Assembly (NCBI GenBank): GCA_964406575.1
Contig: CAYOSH010000008.1
Coordinates: 62,001-126,000, forward strand
Length of the DNA stretch: 64,000 bases
Direction: 5' to 3'
DNA from: WTAW01 sp964406575
Lineage (GTDB): Bacteria > Acidobacteriota > Aminicenantia > Aminicenantales > Aminicenantaceae
The notes under the pieces are model-generated. The model was not told the origin of the DNA, did not search any database, and saw only the letters and a program-made list of their open reading frames with translations. Of this stretch, positions 26,098 to 34,663 are shown one piece after another. How positions within the stretch are numbered: position 1 is the first letter of the stretch; each line of letters starts with the position of its first letter. The position numbers and the translations under genes are program-made.

Positions 26098-26667
26098 GTG
26101 TTTGAGATAGAAGGATCTATCGTCAGTCAGCCAGAGTTTTCCGTTTTTGTCGTAGAATTTATAGATGACGGTTTTCCCCTTGATATAGGTTTTGTCGTAT
26201 CCAAATCGATGCATGATCGTGGAAATATAGTTCCTCGTTTCGGGATAAGGAGGAATTCCGTTGTATTTCTTCACAGCTTCTTGTCCTGCATTATAGGCGG
26301 CCAGTACTAGGTCTGTCCTTCCGTTATAGAGTTTGATAAGGTCTTTGAGATATTTGACTCCACCTTCGATGTTCTCTGTGGGGTCAAAGACGTTTTTCAC
26401 TCCATACTGAATAGCTGTTGCCGGCATCAACTGCATCAATCCGAGTGCGCCCTTTGAAGAAACAGCAAATCGGTCGTAATTGGATTCTGCGCGGATGATG
26501 GAATGGATGAGGGTGTGCTCCACCCTGTATTTTTCTGCAATATTCCGGATGAGCTCGTCATATTCTGCCTTCAGTTGGATATTGGCGTAAAGGCTTGTCA
26601 TCCCAAGGAACATCGCGCAAAGAACGGCAGCTCCAGGATACAGGATTTTTTTGACATAACGATCCAT
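26071..26667 (-). CDS. Exported lytic transglycosylase (SLT domain)
   Basis: A 198-residue protein with a signal peptide or N-terminal anchor (about 1-28) and a lysozyme-like SLT domain (about 38-150). The catalytic Glu is Glu61 in RAESNYD, followed by SSKGALGLMQLMP and AAYNAG, the standard family 1 motifs. A short C-terminal tail (VIYKFYDKNGKLWLTDD) resembles DUF4124-like tails found on such enzymes. It cleaves peptidoglycan glycan strands to 1,6-anhydro products. It lies downstream of alaS by 134 bases and probably has its own promoter, which I could not define. Confidence 0.92.
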   Translation of the reverse strand: MDRYVKKILYPGAAVLCAMFLGMTSLYANIQLKAEYDELIRNIAEKYRVEHTLIHSIIRAESNYDRFAVSSKGALGLMQLMPATAIQYGVKNVFDPTENIEGGVKYLKDLIKLYNGRTDLVLAAYNAGQEAVKKYNGIPPYPETRNYISTIMHRFGYDKTYIKGKTVIYKFYDKNGKLWLTDDRSFYLKHKNDSPSEE

Positions 26668-26801
26668 CAGTACTATCTCTAATTTTAAGATCCAGCTAAT
26701 TACTCATATAATTGCAAACTCTTGCGATAAATTCAATCCCCTTTAGGGGTGATTTTAAAGGTTTTTTTCTCAGGCGCTGGGAAATGACTATTCTTGTGAG
26801 A

Positions 26802-29441
26802 TCAAGGAATGATGCCTTCAAGAATTTGGCTGATTTTGTTCAAGGCCGAGTCCAACTGTTCAACGTTTGGCCCTCCGGCTTGTGCGAAATCAGGCCTACC
26901 TCCCCCTCCCCCACCGACGAGTGGCGCGATTTTTTGGATGATGTCCACAGCGTTGATGCGGTCCAGGACGTCTTTGGTCACTGACGCAACGAGAAACACC
27001 TTTTCTCCGGTTTTGCCTCCTAAGATCACTACACCAGACCCGATTTTCTGTTTGAGTGAATCAGCTAGCTCTCTGAATTCTGTGGCGTTCAACTCTTCCA
27101 CCTTCTGGACGATTACGTTGATACCTTTGACCTGCTCCACATGTTCTTCTTTTTTTTGGTAGCGTACACTGGCTAATTTTTGTCGGAGGATTTTGATCTC
27201 CTTGGCCCTTGTTTTTTCGGATTCTTTCAGTCTTTCGATCTGTGTTAAAAGGCCATCTCTCGGCGCGCTCAAGAGTTCCTGAATATCTCTGATGAGAGTA
27301 TAGGTATCTTGAAAGCATTTGAACGCTTCTCCTCCAGATAAAGCTTCTATCCTCCTCATGCCGGCGGCAATGCTTGACTCTGAGACGATCTTAAAAATGC
27401 CGATCTCTCCGGTGTTATGGACATGAATGCCTCCACAGAGCTCCTTACTGAAATCGCCGATCGTGACCATTCTCACCTTTTCACCGTATTTTTCCTCAAA
27501 AATGGCCATCGCCCCTTCCTTGATCCCTTCTTCTAGGGAGATAATGGCCGTATCCACCTCGATATTCTCCCTTATTTTTTCATTCACGAGGGATTCGATC
27601 TCTCTGATCTCAGAATCAGTTAAAGGAGCAAAGTGAGTGAAATCAAATCTTAAGTATCCGGGAGATACCAATGAACCCGCTTGTTTCACATGATCGCCCA
27701 AAATTTGTCTTAGAGAAGCGTGGAGAAGATGAGTGGCGGTGTGGTTCTTCCGGATGTTGTTCCGCGTAGACATGTCAACCGAGGTTTCCACCGTGTCACC
27801 GACTCTTAATACCCCACCAAGTATTTGGACCTTGTGCGTGATGATCTCTGGGATGGGATAGTATGTTGTCTTCACAAGTGCGGAAAAATGTGGATTTTTT
27901 AGAATGCCCGTATCCCCCACTTGCCCGCCAGCCTCAGCATAAAACGGAGTTTTGTTCAAAACAATCTCGGCCGAATCCCCCTCCTGCATTTCTTGGGTGA
28001 GTTTCCCGTTTTCCACAATGGCCAGCACCTCGGAGTCAAAACTTTTCACATAATCGTATCCGATGAACTCCACAGATAAGTCTTTGATCGTTTCGTAGAC
28101 CTTCCGGTCTTTTTCCTTGGCATCGCCCTTCCATGAAAGCCGGGCTCGATGGCGCTGTTTTTCCAATTCTCGGGTGAATCCTTCCCTGTCAATGGCTATG
28201 TTTTTTTCCAGTGCCAATTCTTCGGACAGATCGAGCGGAAATCCGAAGGTATCGTAAAGCTTAAAGAGTTTATCTCCTGGGAACACTTTACCGCCCACCT
28301 CACTGATGTCTTCAATAAATTGATTAAAGGTCTTGAGCCCGGAGGAGAGCGTCAGAGCAAATCGATTCTCTTCAGAAAGACAGACTTTTGAGATATATTT
28401 GACCGAAGAGAGAAGCTCGGGATAGGCATCCTTCATGATATCGGCAACGTGACTCACCAGTTTGTAGAGGAATGGCTCTTCCAATCCTATGACGTTCCCG
28501 TACCGGAAGGCTCTTCGGATAAGCCGGCGTAGCACATAACCTCGACCGTCGTTCGAAGGCATGATACCGTCTCCGATCAAGAAGGAAACGGCACGCACAT
28601 GATCCGCAATAACACGTACAGCCGTGTCCCCATCATCTCCCGAAGGATACTCTCTTCCAGAAAAATCACAGACGGTTTCGATCAGCGGAAGAAAGAGATC
28701 CGTATCATAATTGTTTGTCTTCCCTTGAAGAACAGTTGCCACTCTCTCCAATCCCATACCTGTGTCGATAGAGGGGGAAGGGAGGGGTTTGAGCTGCCCA
28801 TTTGCATCTTGATCGAACTGCATAAAAACCAAATTCCAAAGTTCGAGGAAACGGTCGCTCCCACCTTCTATCAAGTCGAGGGGGTCGCCAACCTCAATCC
28901 TCTCACCCAGGTCATAATGAATCTCCGAACAGGGACCACAAGGTCCGGTTTCCCCCATAGACCAATAATTATCCTTTTTCCCGAATCGGAAAATTCGGTC
29001 AGCGGGAATGCCGATTCTATTGTGCCACAATGCATAGGCTTCATCATCGTCCAGGTAGACCGTCACATAGAGCCGGTCTTTGGGCATTTTAAAAACATCC
29101 GTGACCAGTTCCCAAGCATAATTGATCGCTTCGTTCTTGAAATAATCGCCGAAAGAAAAGTTACCCAACATTTCAAAGAAAGTGTGATGCTTATTGGTTA
29201 TGCCGACTTGCTCCAGGTCATTGTGTTTTCCGCTCACACGCATACATTTTTGAACTGATGCCGCTCGGGCATAGCTCCGGTTCTCCAGCCCGAGAAATAT
29301 GTTCTTGAATTGGTTCATTCCCGCATTAGTGAAAAGGATTGTCGGATCATCCTTTGGAAGGAGAGGGGAACTCCGGATGATTTTGTGATCTTTGCTGGTA
29401 AAAAAGTCGAGGAATGCCTCTCTGATCAGCTGGGCCTTCAT
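26802..29441 (-). CDS. alaS: Alanyl-tRNA synthetase
   Basis: An 879-residue class II synthetase of normal length. The catalytic part begins with the alanine activation core (RSSPLLPKDDPTILFTNAGM), the editing domain has HTATHLLH and CGGIHVHNTGEIG (His/Cys zinc ligands), and the C-Ala domain ends with the Gly-rich VGGGGGGRPDFAQAGG. It charges tRNA-Ala and clears mischarged Ser and Gly. Its ATG directly follows the TAA of pilT with no gap, so the two are co-transcribed. Nothing in its sequence is unusual. Confidence 0.97.
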   Translation of the reverse strand: MKAQLIREAFLDFFTSKDHKIIRSSPLLPKDDPTILFTNAGMNQFKNIFLGLENRSYARAASVQKCMRVSGKHNDLEQVGITNKHHTFFEMLGNFSFGDYFKNEAINYAWELVTDVFKMPKDRLYVTVYLDDDEAYALWHNRIGIPADRIFRFGKKDNYWSMGETGPCGPCSEIHYDLGERIEVGDPLDLIEGGSDRFLELWNLVFMQFDQDANGQLKPLPSPSIDTGMGLERVATVLQGKTNNYDTDLFLPLIETVCDFSGREYPSGDDGDTAVRVIADHVRAVSFLIGDGIMPSNDGRGYVLRRLIRRAFRYGNVIGLEEPFLYKLVSHVADIMKDAYPELLSSVKYISKVCLSEENRFALTLSSGLKTFNQFIEDISEVGGKVFPGDKLFKLYDTFGFPLDLSEELALEKNIAIDREGFTRELEKQRHRARLSWKGDAKEKDRKVYETIKDLSVEFIGYDYVKSFDSEVLAIVENGKLTQEMQEGDSAEIVLNKTPFYAEAGGQVGDTGILKNPHFSALVKTTYYPIPEIITHKVQILGGVLRVGDTVETSVDMSTRNNIRKNHTATHLLHASLRQILGDHVKQAGSLVSPGYLRFDFTHFAPLTDSEIREIESLVNEKIRENIEVDTAIISLEEGIKEGAMAIFEEKYGEKVRMVTIGDFSKELCGGIHVHNTGEIGIFKIVSESSIAAGMRRIEALSGGEAFKCFQDTYTLIRDIQELLSAPRDGLLTQIERLKESEKTRAKEIKILRQKLASVRYQKKEEHVEQVKGINVIVQKVEELNATEFRELADSLKQKIGSGVVILGGKTGEKVFLVASVTKDVLDRINAVDIIQKIAPLVGGGGGGRPDFAQAGGPNVEQLDSALNKISQILEGIIP

Positions 29442-30614
29442 TTATTGTTCTTCTTCAATCTCAGGCTCACTTACAGCTTTTTTCTTCACTCTCTCTATTT
29501 CGCTCATCTCTTTTTCCATGTCTTCCATAGCCACATCAAGCGTGGAACGGATTCCCATGACTCGGAGTTTGAAGTTATCAGGACTGGAAGAGTATCTCAA
29601 GCCCTGCTCGTAGGAAATAAAACCTTCTTTGTAGAGTTGGTAGATGGATTGGTCAAATGTCTGCATGCCGTACTGAGACACACCTGAAGCAATGGCATCT
29701 CTGATCAGGACAGTTTTTTCTCTGTCATTGATACATTCTGAGATGTAGGACGTGTTGATCATCACCTCAACAGCAGGCACTCGACCGCTTCCATCCTTCT
29801 TGGGGATGAGTCGCATGGAGATAATGGCTCTCAGGATGCTTGACAGTTGAAGCCTGACTTGCCGTTGTTGGTGGGGTGGAAAAACGGCGATGATCCGGTT
29901 GATCGTTTCTGGAGCGTCAAGGGTATGGACTGTGCTCAATACGAGGTGTCCCGTCTCAGCAGCCAGCAGAGCAGTCTCGATGGTGTCCAAATCCCTCATC
30001 TCTCCGACCAGGATGATATCGGGGTCCTCTCGCAAGGAAGCCCTCAGTCCTCTTGAAAATGTTGTCACATCCACACCGACTTCTCTCTGGTTGATCGTAC
30101 TTTTTTTATCGCGATGGAGATACTCGATCGGGTCCTCGATGGTGATGATATGTTCCATCCGATTTTCATTGATATGATCGATCATTGCGGCCAATGTGGT
30201 TGTTTTCCCCGTTCCTGTTGTTCCCGTCACTAGCACAAGACCTCGCTGTTCCAGAGAGATTTTCTCGAGAACTTCTGGAAGAAGAAGCTCTTGAATCGTC
30301 ATCACCTCCAGCGGAATAATCCTCAAGACAATAGCATAACTGCCTCTCTGCTGGAAAATACTTCCCCTAAATCGACCGAATCCTGCAAGGCTATAAGCCA
30401 GATCGACATCCAAATCTTCTTTGAGCCTCTCTTTCTGGAAATCATTCGTGACCTGATCTGTCAACTCCCGGGTGTTTTCCGGAGACAATCTTGGGAAACT
30501 CGTCAAAGGGCTGAGTTTGCCATGGATTCTCAGAATGGGATAATTCCCGGCCTTCAAGTGAAGGTCAGAAGCATTGCTCTCGATGGCAATCTTTAAAAGT
30601 TCATCAATGTCCAT
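29442..30614 (-). CDS. pilT: PilT/PilU-type retraction ATPase
   Basis: A 390-residue GspE/PilT-family hexameric ATPase. Walker A is GTTGTGKTTT, followed by the Asp box (ITIEDPIEYLH), Walker B (ILVGEMRDLDT) and the His box (LSTVHTLDA). The start at 30614 has AGGAGG upstream, five codons inside the longest frame. It drives pilus retraction at the inner membrane. The C-terminal acidic/basic tail after about residue 350 is longer than in typical PilT and recalls PilU. No other pilus genes are in this window. It precedes alaS without a gap. The 263 bases upstream contain a TTGACA at 30667-30662 but no convincing -10. Confidence 0.92.
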   Translation of the reverse strand: MDIDELLKIAIESNASDLHLKAGNYPILRIHGKLSPLTSFPRLSPENTRELTDQVTNDFQKERLKEDLDVDLAYSLAGFGRFRGSIFQQRGSYAIVLRIIPLEVMTIQELLLPEVLEKISLEQRGLVLVTGTTGTGKTTTLAAMIDHINENRMEHIITIEDPIEYLHRDKKSTINQREVGVDVTTFSRGLRASLREDPDIILVGEMRDLDTIETALLAAETGHLVLSTVHTLDAPETINRIIAVFPPHQQRQVRLQLSSILRAIISMRLIPKKDGSGRVPAVEVMINTSYISECINDREKTVLIRDAIASGVSQYGMQTFDQSIYQLYKEGFISYEQGLRYSSSPDNFKLRVMGIRSTLDVAMEDMEKEMSEIERVKKKAVSEPEIEEEQ

Positions 30615-30877
30615 AATCACCCTCCTCATTCTCGGGATTTAATTTAAACCTTCCATTTAAGTGTCAAATATTACCTGAGTCCGCTTTTTCTCAAGAAGTC
30701 ATGCAGAAGCAGTGGAACAGAGCGACTGCATAACGAAGATCCATAACACATCGCTACCAGCCTTCCCGAACAATTATATCTAAAAAGACATCTTTCCCAC
30801 AACACGTTTCCGTTTTTTATCTGTCATTTGACTTTAGTCGCACGAAAATGAAAAAGAGGACCCCAAAGATAAAGAGA

Positions 30878-31801
30878 TTATATGTATGTCAACCAGTTGT
30901 GTTTGTCTTCTTTTTTTGCGTTGATATAGCCGAAAAACTCTTCCTGGAGTTTCTCGGTCATGGGGCCTCGCCTGCCATTGCCGATCTCTATCTTGTCGAT
31001 CGAGCGAATGGGAGTGATCTCTGCGGCTGATCCTGTAAAAAACACCTCATCCGCGATGTACAGCATCTCTCGAGGAATCGTTTGTTCGAAGAGAGAAATA
31101 TTCAAGTCTTTTGCGATATGTTTGATGCAATTTCTGGTGATTCCAGGCAAAACGGATGATGCTAAGGGAGGAGTGAGAAGATAGTCATCTATCACACAAA
31201 AAATATTCTCTCCACTGCCCTCGCTCACGTGTCCTCGAGGATTAAGGGCGATACCCTCTGTATATCCGTTGAGGATGGCCTCCATTTTGATCAGTTGCGA
31301 ATTCATGTAATGTGCTCCTGATTTTGCGAGGGCAGGAAATGTATCCGGAGCAATTCTTCGCCAAGTCGAAAAACAAACGTCTACACCATTTTTTAGGGCA
31401 TCTTCGCCGAGATATTCTCCCCACTCCCAGACCAGGATGGCGCAATCAACAGGATTCGGAAAAGGATCCACACCCAACGTGCCGTAGCCTCTGTAGACAA
31501 TAGGCCGTATGTAGCAGGATTTCAGGTTATTGGCTTTGATCGTATCGATGATCGCGCAGTTGAATTCGTCTTGCGAATATGGGATGTCTATCCGGTACAT
31601 TTTACAGGAGTTGTACAGCCTTTGAGTGTGGGCTTTCAGCCGGAAAACGGCTGTACCCCGGAGATTTTCGTACGCTCGCAACCCTTCGAAAATGGAGCTT
31701 CCGTAGTGGATGACATGGGAGGCGATATGGATATTGGCCTTCATCCAGGGTACAAGCCGACCATTCATCCAGATTTTTCCATCTTTATTGAATGGACTCA
31801 T
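30878..31801 (-). CDS. ilvE: Branched-chain amino acid aminotransferase
   Basis: A 307-residue fold-type IV PLP aminotransferase. Lys160 (ALAKSGAHY) is the Schiff-base residue; VIHYGSSIFEGLRAY at the N-terminus and the later FFTGSAAEITPI are the usual IlvE motifs. It interconverts leucine, isoleucine and valine with their 2-oxo acids. AGGAG precedes the ATG. It is the last gene of the hrcA heat-shock unit, 12 bases after the protein kinase gene. In an amino acid fermenter it could serve catabolism, which is inference. Confidence 0.93.
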   Translation of the reverse strand: MSPFNKDGKIWMNGRLVPWMKANIHIASHVIHYGSSIFEGLRAYENLRGTAVFRLKAHTQRLYNSCKMYRIDIPYSQDEFNCAIIDTIKANNLKSCYIRPIVYRGYGTLGVDPFPNPVDCAILVWEWGEYLGEDALKNGVDVCFSTWRRIAPDTFPALAKSGAHYMNSQLIKMEAILNGYTEGIALNPRGHVSEGSGENIFCVIDDYLLTPPLASSVLPGITRNCIKHIAKDLNISLFEQTIPREMLYIADEVFFTGSAAEITPIRSIDKIEIGNGRRGPMTEKLQEEFFGYINAKKEDKHNWLTYI

Positions 31802-31813
31802 TCACGACTCCTT

Positions 31814-32752
31814 TCAAGAATGTTCCCCACAATGTGGACAGTGTTGGGATTTGTAGGGGAGAGGCCTTCTGCAGTTCCAGCACAACTTATCCTGTTTTTG
31901 TTCTCTTGCTTTGATCCTTCCCCAAATATCGTCGATTTCTGCTCTTTTGGGATCCTTGCCCTTGAATTTTGAGATATCCCTGATGATCTCCGCTGCTTTT
32001 TGATATCTGTCATCCAGGTTTGTGGACAGGCACTTCATGATGATTTCATCGATATCTTTCGGAATACGGTTGTTTTTCAGGCGAGGAGGTGTGATCTTTC
32101 CTTCTTTTGCCAATTCCAGTATTTTAAAAGGATCAGGGTCAAGGATGGGTGGGCGGCCGAGGAGAAGTTCATAAAAAATACACCCGATGGAATAGATATC
32201 GGAACGGAACGTCGCTTTACCTAAGAACTGTTCTGGAGCCATATAGGGAGGAGACCCAATCCGCGTGGACGCATAAGGAACATTGTTCAGCCATGCTGAA
32301 GTCCCGAAGTCGGTGATCTTGAGGATGTTTTCCTCAGAAATGATGATGTTGGAAGGCCTTAAGTCTCTGTGGACGATCTTGTTCTTGTGTGCGTGGTCCA
32401 CAGCACTTGCTATCTGGAGGACGTATTCGATGGCTTTTGGATAATCCAGAATTTTTTCTCTTTCCAAGATTTTTTCGAGCGTTTCTCCTTTGACATACTC
32501 CATGACCATAAAAAATATTCTTTTCTCTTTTTCCGCAGCAATCATCCGAACGATGTTAGGGTGATTCAGGGCTGCCTGTAACCGTGGCTCTTTCAAGAGC
32601 TTAAAGAGCTCTAGGGACTGTTTATGCGGAACTTTAATGGCAACTTCTTTGTTTAGCCACGTATCCTTAGCAAGAAAAACTGCACCAAAGCCACCACTCC
32701 CTAAAGACCTGATGATATGGTATTTTCCAACTTTTTGATCCTTGAGAAGCAT
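31814..32752 (-). CDS. Serine/threonine protein kinase with C-terminal zinc ribbon
   Basis: A 312-residue Hanks-type kinase. The Gly loop is GSGGFGAVF (18-26), Lys40 is the ATP lysine, HRDLRPSN lies at 128-135 (Asp130 catalytic; the usual Lys is Arg132), DFG at 148-150 and the APE region as MAPEQ. The domain ends near residue 265 and a C-terminal zinc ribbon follows with Cys291, Cys294, Cys305 and Cys308. There is no membrane segment or PASTA domain, so it is a soluble cytoplasmic kinase. It starts one base after rsmE in the heat-shock operon, so it may phosphorylate chaperone or translation targets. Confidence 0.92.
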   Translation of the reverse strand: MLLKDQKVGKYHIIRSLGSGGFGAVFLAKDTWLNKEVAIKVPHKQSLELFKLLKEPRLQAALNHPNIVRMIAAEKEKRIFFMVMEYVKGETLEKILEREKILDYPKAIEYVLQIASAVDHAHKNKIVHRDLRPSNIIISEENILKITDFGTSAWLNNVPYASTRIGSPPYMAPEQFLGKATFRSDIYSIGCIFYELLLGRPPILDPDPFKILELAKEGKITPPRLKNNRIPKDIDEIIMKCLSTNLDDRYQKAAEIIRDISKFKGKDPKRAEIDDIWGRIKAREQKQDKLCWNCRRPLPYKSQHCPHCGEHS

Positions 32753-32753
32753 C

Positions 32754-33506
32754 TTACAGATTCCAAAAATGATTGATCAAAACAAGGCAGCTGACCGCCG
32801 CTGTTTCTGCCCGCAAGGTCTGTCTGCCGAGGCTGATGGCCGAATAGCCATGCTCCAATATATCCTGTTCTTCCTCTTCTGTCCAGCCTCCTTCAGGTCC
32901 GATCAATACTCTGACAGATGAGGGAGGGCGCTTTCTTTGTGTTTGTGTATCGGGATCCTTCAGCAGAAAATCTCTCAGGTAAGTTCCACCCCTTTCATTG
33001 AGAAATATTTGGAGTGCATCCTTTTTTTCATCAAGCACTTCTCTGAGCGACCGAGGTGGCAGAATAGAGGGAACTCTGGTGTTGCCGCTCTGTTTCGCCG
33101 CTTCTCTGACGATTCTCGTCCATCGTTCGATCTTTTTCTCGATTCTTCCCTCAACCTTGACTACTGACCTAGTGGAAATCACAGGGAGAAAAGCAAATGC
33201 GCCAAGCTCTGTCGACTTCTGGAGGAGAAATTCCAGCTTCTTCGCTTTCAAAAGCGCCTGTGCTAAAGTGATCTTGACGAGCGGTTCTGTTTTTTCGTGC
33301 CTCTCCACAACAGAGAGTCGAGTGCTTTCCTTTCCGATGTGATCCACTGAGGCCAAGTATTCGGTTCCTTTCTCATCAAAAAGCCAAACCAAATCACCAG
33401 ATTTCGTACGGATGACGGAGCGCAAATGATGGTGTTCCTCCCCTGACAGCAAAATAGGAGATGTCTGTAGCTTGGCTTTTTCTACAAAGAATCTATTGGA
33501 TGTCAC
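32754..33506 (-). CDS. rsmE: 16S rRNA (uracil1498-N3)-methyltransferase
   Basis: A 250-residue SPOUT methyltransferase. The knot is shown by LIGPEGGWTEEE and SLGRQTLRAETA, the RsmE signatures, preceded by an N-terminal PUA-like part. It methylates U1498 of 16S rRNA using S-adenosylmethionine. The start is GTG at 33506 with a weak ribosome site, 14 bases after dnaJ; the dnaJ-rsmE order is common in bacteria. Length is typical. Confidence 0.95.
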   Translation of the reverse strand: MTSNRFFVEKAKLQTSPILLSGEEHHHLRSVIRTKSGDLVWLFDEKGTEYLASVDHIGKESTRLSVVERHEKTEPLVKITLAQALLKAKKLEFLLQKSTELGAFAFLPVISTRSVVKVEGRIEKKIERWTRIVREAAKQSGNTRVPSILPPRSLREVLDEKKDALQIFLNERGGTYLRDFLLKDPDTQTQRKRPPSSVRVLIGPEGGWTEEEEQDILEHGYSAISLGRQTLRAETAAVSCLVLINHFWNL

Positions 33507-33520
33507 AAAACTATCTTGGC

Positions 33521-34651
33521 TTAATGAAAGAAATTTTTCCTTTTTTCTACGAGTTTTTTATCCACTTCATCCAGTCTCTCTCCACTGGATTCTGCAAATT
33601 CTTTCAATAATTCTTTCTGTTTTTTCGATATGTTCACAGGAATCTGGACCTCTATCTTTACGTACAGATCTCCCCTACTGTGACTGTGAATATCCTTCAC
33701 TCCTTTTCCCTTAAGCCGCAGGATTTGTCCCGGTTGAGTTCCTGACGGAACGGAAATGATCTCATTCTCTCCGAGAGTTGGGATCTCGATATCCGCACCA
33801 AAGGCTGCTCGGACGAAGGAGATGGGAACTTGACAGTAGAGATCCTTCCCTTCCCGGTCAAAAAACGCGTGTTTCTTGAGCTTGACAACAACATAAAGAT
33901 CACCGCGTGGAGTCCCCAGGTCTCCAACCTCACCTTCTCCTTCCATCCTGAGTCTCATTCCGTCGTCGATGCCAGCTGGGATCTTTATGCGGAGTTTTTT
34001 CTTTGTCCTGACCTTGCCAGCCCCCCGGCACTCCTTGCAGGGGAAGGATATGATGTCTCCTTCACCTCTGCATTGAGAACACGTCCTAGATATAGAGAAG
34101 AAACCCTGCTGATATCGGATCTGACCCTTTCCTTGGCATTGTGGGCAAACTTGCCTTTGAGTCCCTGGAGTCATCCTTGACCCTTTGCAGGCAGGGCAAT
34201 ATTCCGCTCGGTTGAGCTTGATCTCCTTTTCCAGACCGGAGGCAGCTTCCTCCAGAGTAAGCTCAATCTCTAGAGCTAAATCTCTTCCGCTCTTCGTATA
34301 CGCTCTGGTCTTAGACCTGGTTCCAAAGATATCTCCGAAACCAAAGTTGAAGAAGTTCCCGAGAATGTCCTCAAAGCCTTCAAAGATGGATTCATTGAAA
34401 CCGGAAAATCCGCTGAAACCTTGCCCTCTCAGGCCATCGTGGCCGAATTGGTCATAGATGGATTTTTTTTCAGGCTCGATCAAAACGCTATAAGCTTCAG
34501 CGGCAGCTTTAAACTTCTCCTCTGCCTCTCTATTCCCAGGATTTCTATCGGGATGATGCGCCAACGCCATTCGGCGATAGGCGGTTTTGATCTCCTCCGG
34601 GGAAGCTCTTCGAGAGATGCCCAAGATTTCGTAGTAATCCTGCTTGATCAT
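33521..34651 (-). CDS. dnaJ: Chaperone DnaJ (type I Hsp40)
   Basis: A 376-residue J-protein: J domain (1-70) with the HPD motif in AHHPDRNPG, a Gly/Phe-rich region (FSGFSGFNE and onward), four CxxC zinc repeats beginning at CPACKGS, and the two C-terminal substrate domains. The first zinc repeat lacks the usual final Gly (CPACKGSRM). It delivers clients to DnaK and stimulates its ATPase. It begins 12 bases after the dnaK stop. Confidence 0.96.
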   Translation of the reverse strand: MIKQDYYEILGISRRASPEEIKTAYRRMALAHHPDRNPGNREAEEKFKAAAEAYSVLIEPEKKSIYDQFGHDGLRGQGFSGFSGFNESIFEGFEDILGNFFNFGFGDIFGTRSKTRAYTKSGRDLALEIELTLEEAASGLEKEIKLNRAEYCPACKGSRMTPGTQRQVCPQCQGKGQIRYQQGFFSISRTCSQCRGEGDIISFPCKECRGAGKVRTKKKLRIKIPAGIDDGMRLRMEGEGEVGDLGTPRGDLYVVVKLKKHAFFDREGKDLYCQVPISFVRAAFGADIEIPTLGENEIISVPSGTQPGQILRLKGKGVKDIHSHSRGDLYVKIEVQIPVNISKKQKELLKEFAESSGERLDEVDKKLVEKRKNFFH

Positions 34652-34663
34652 TTCACTTGTCTT

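Noticed and set aside
26735..26785. A CCCC-TTTA-GGGG hairpin with a later T run between alaS and the transglycosylase gene
   Set aside because: The T run is on the plus strand and separated from the stem, while both neighbouring genes are read from the minus strand.
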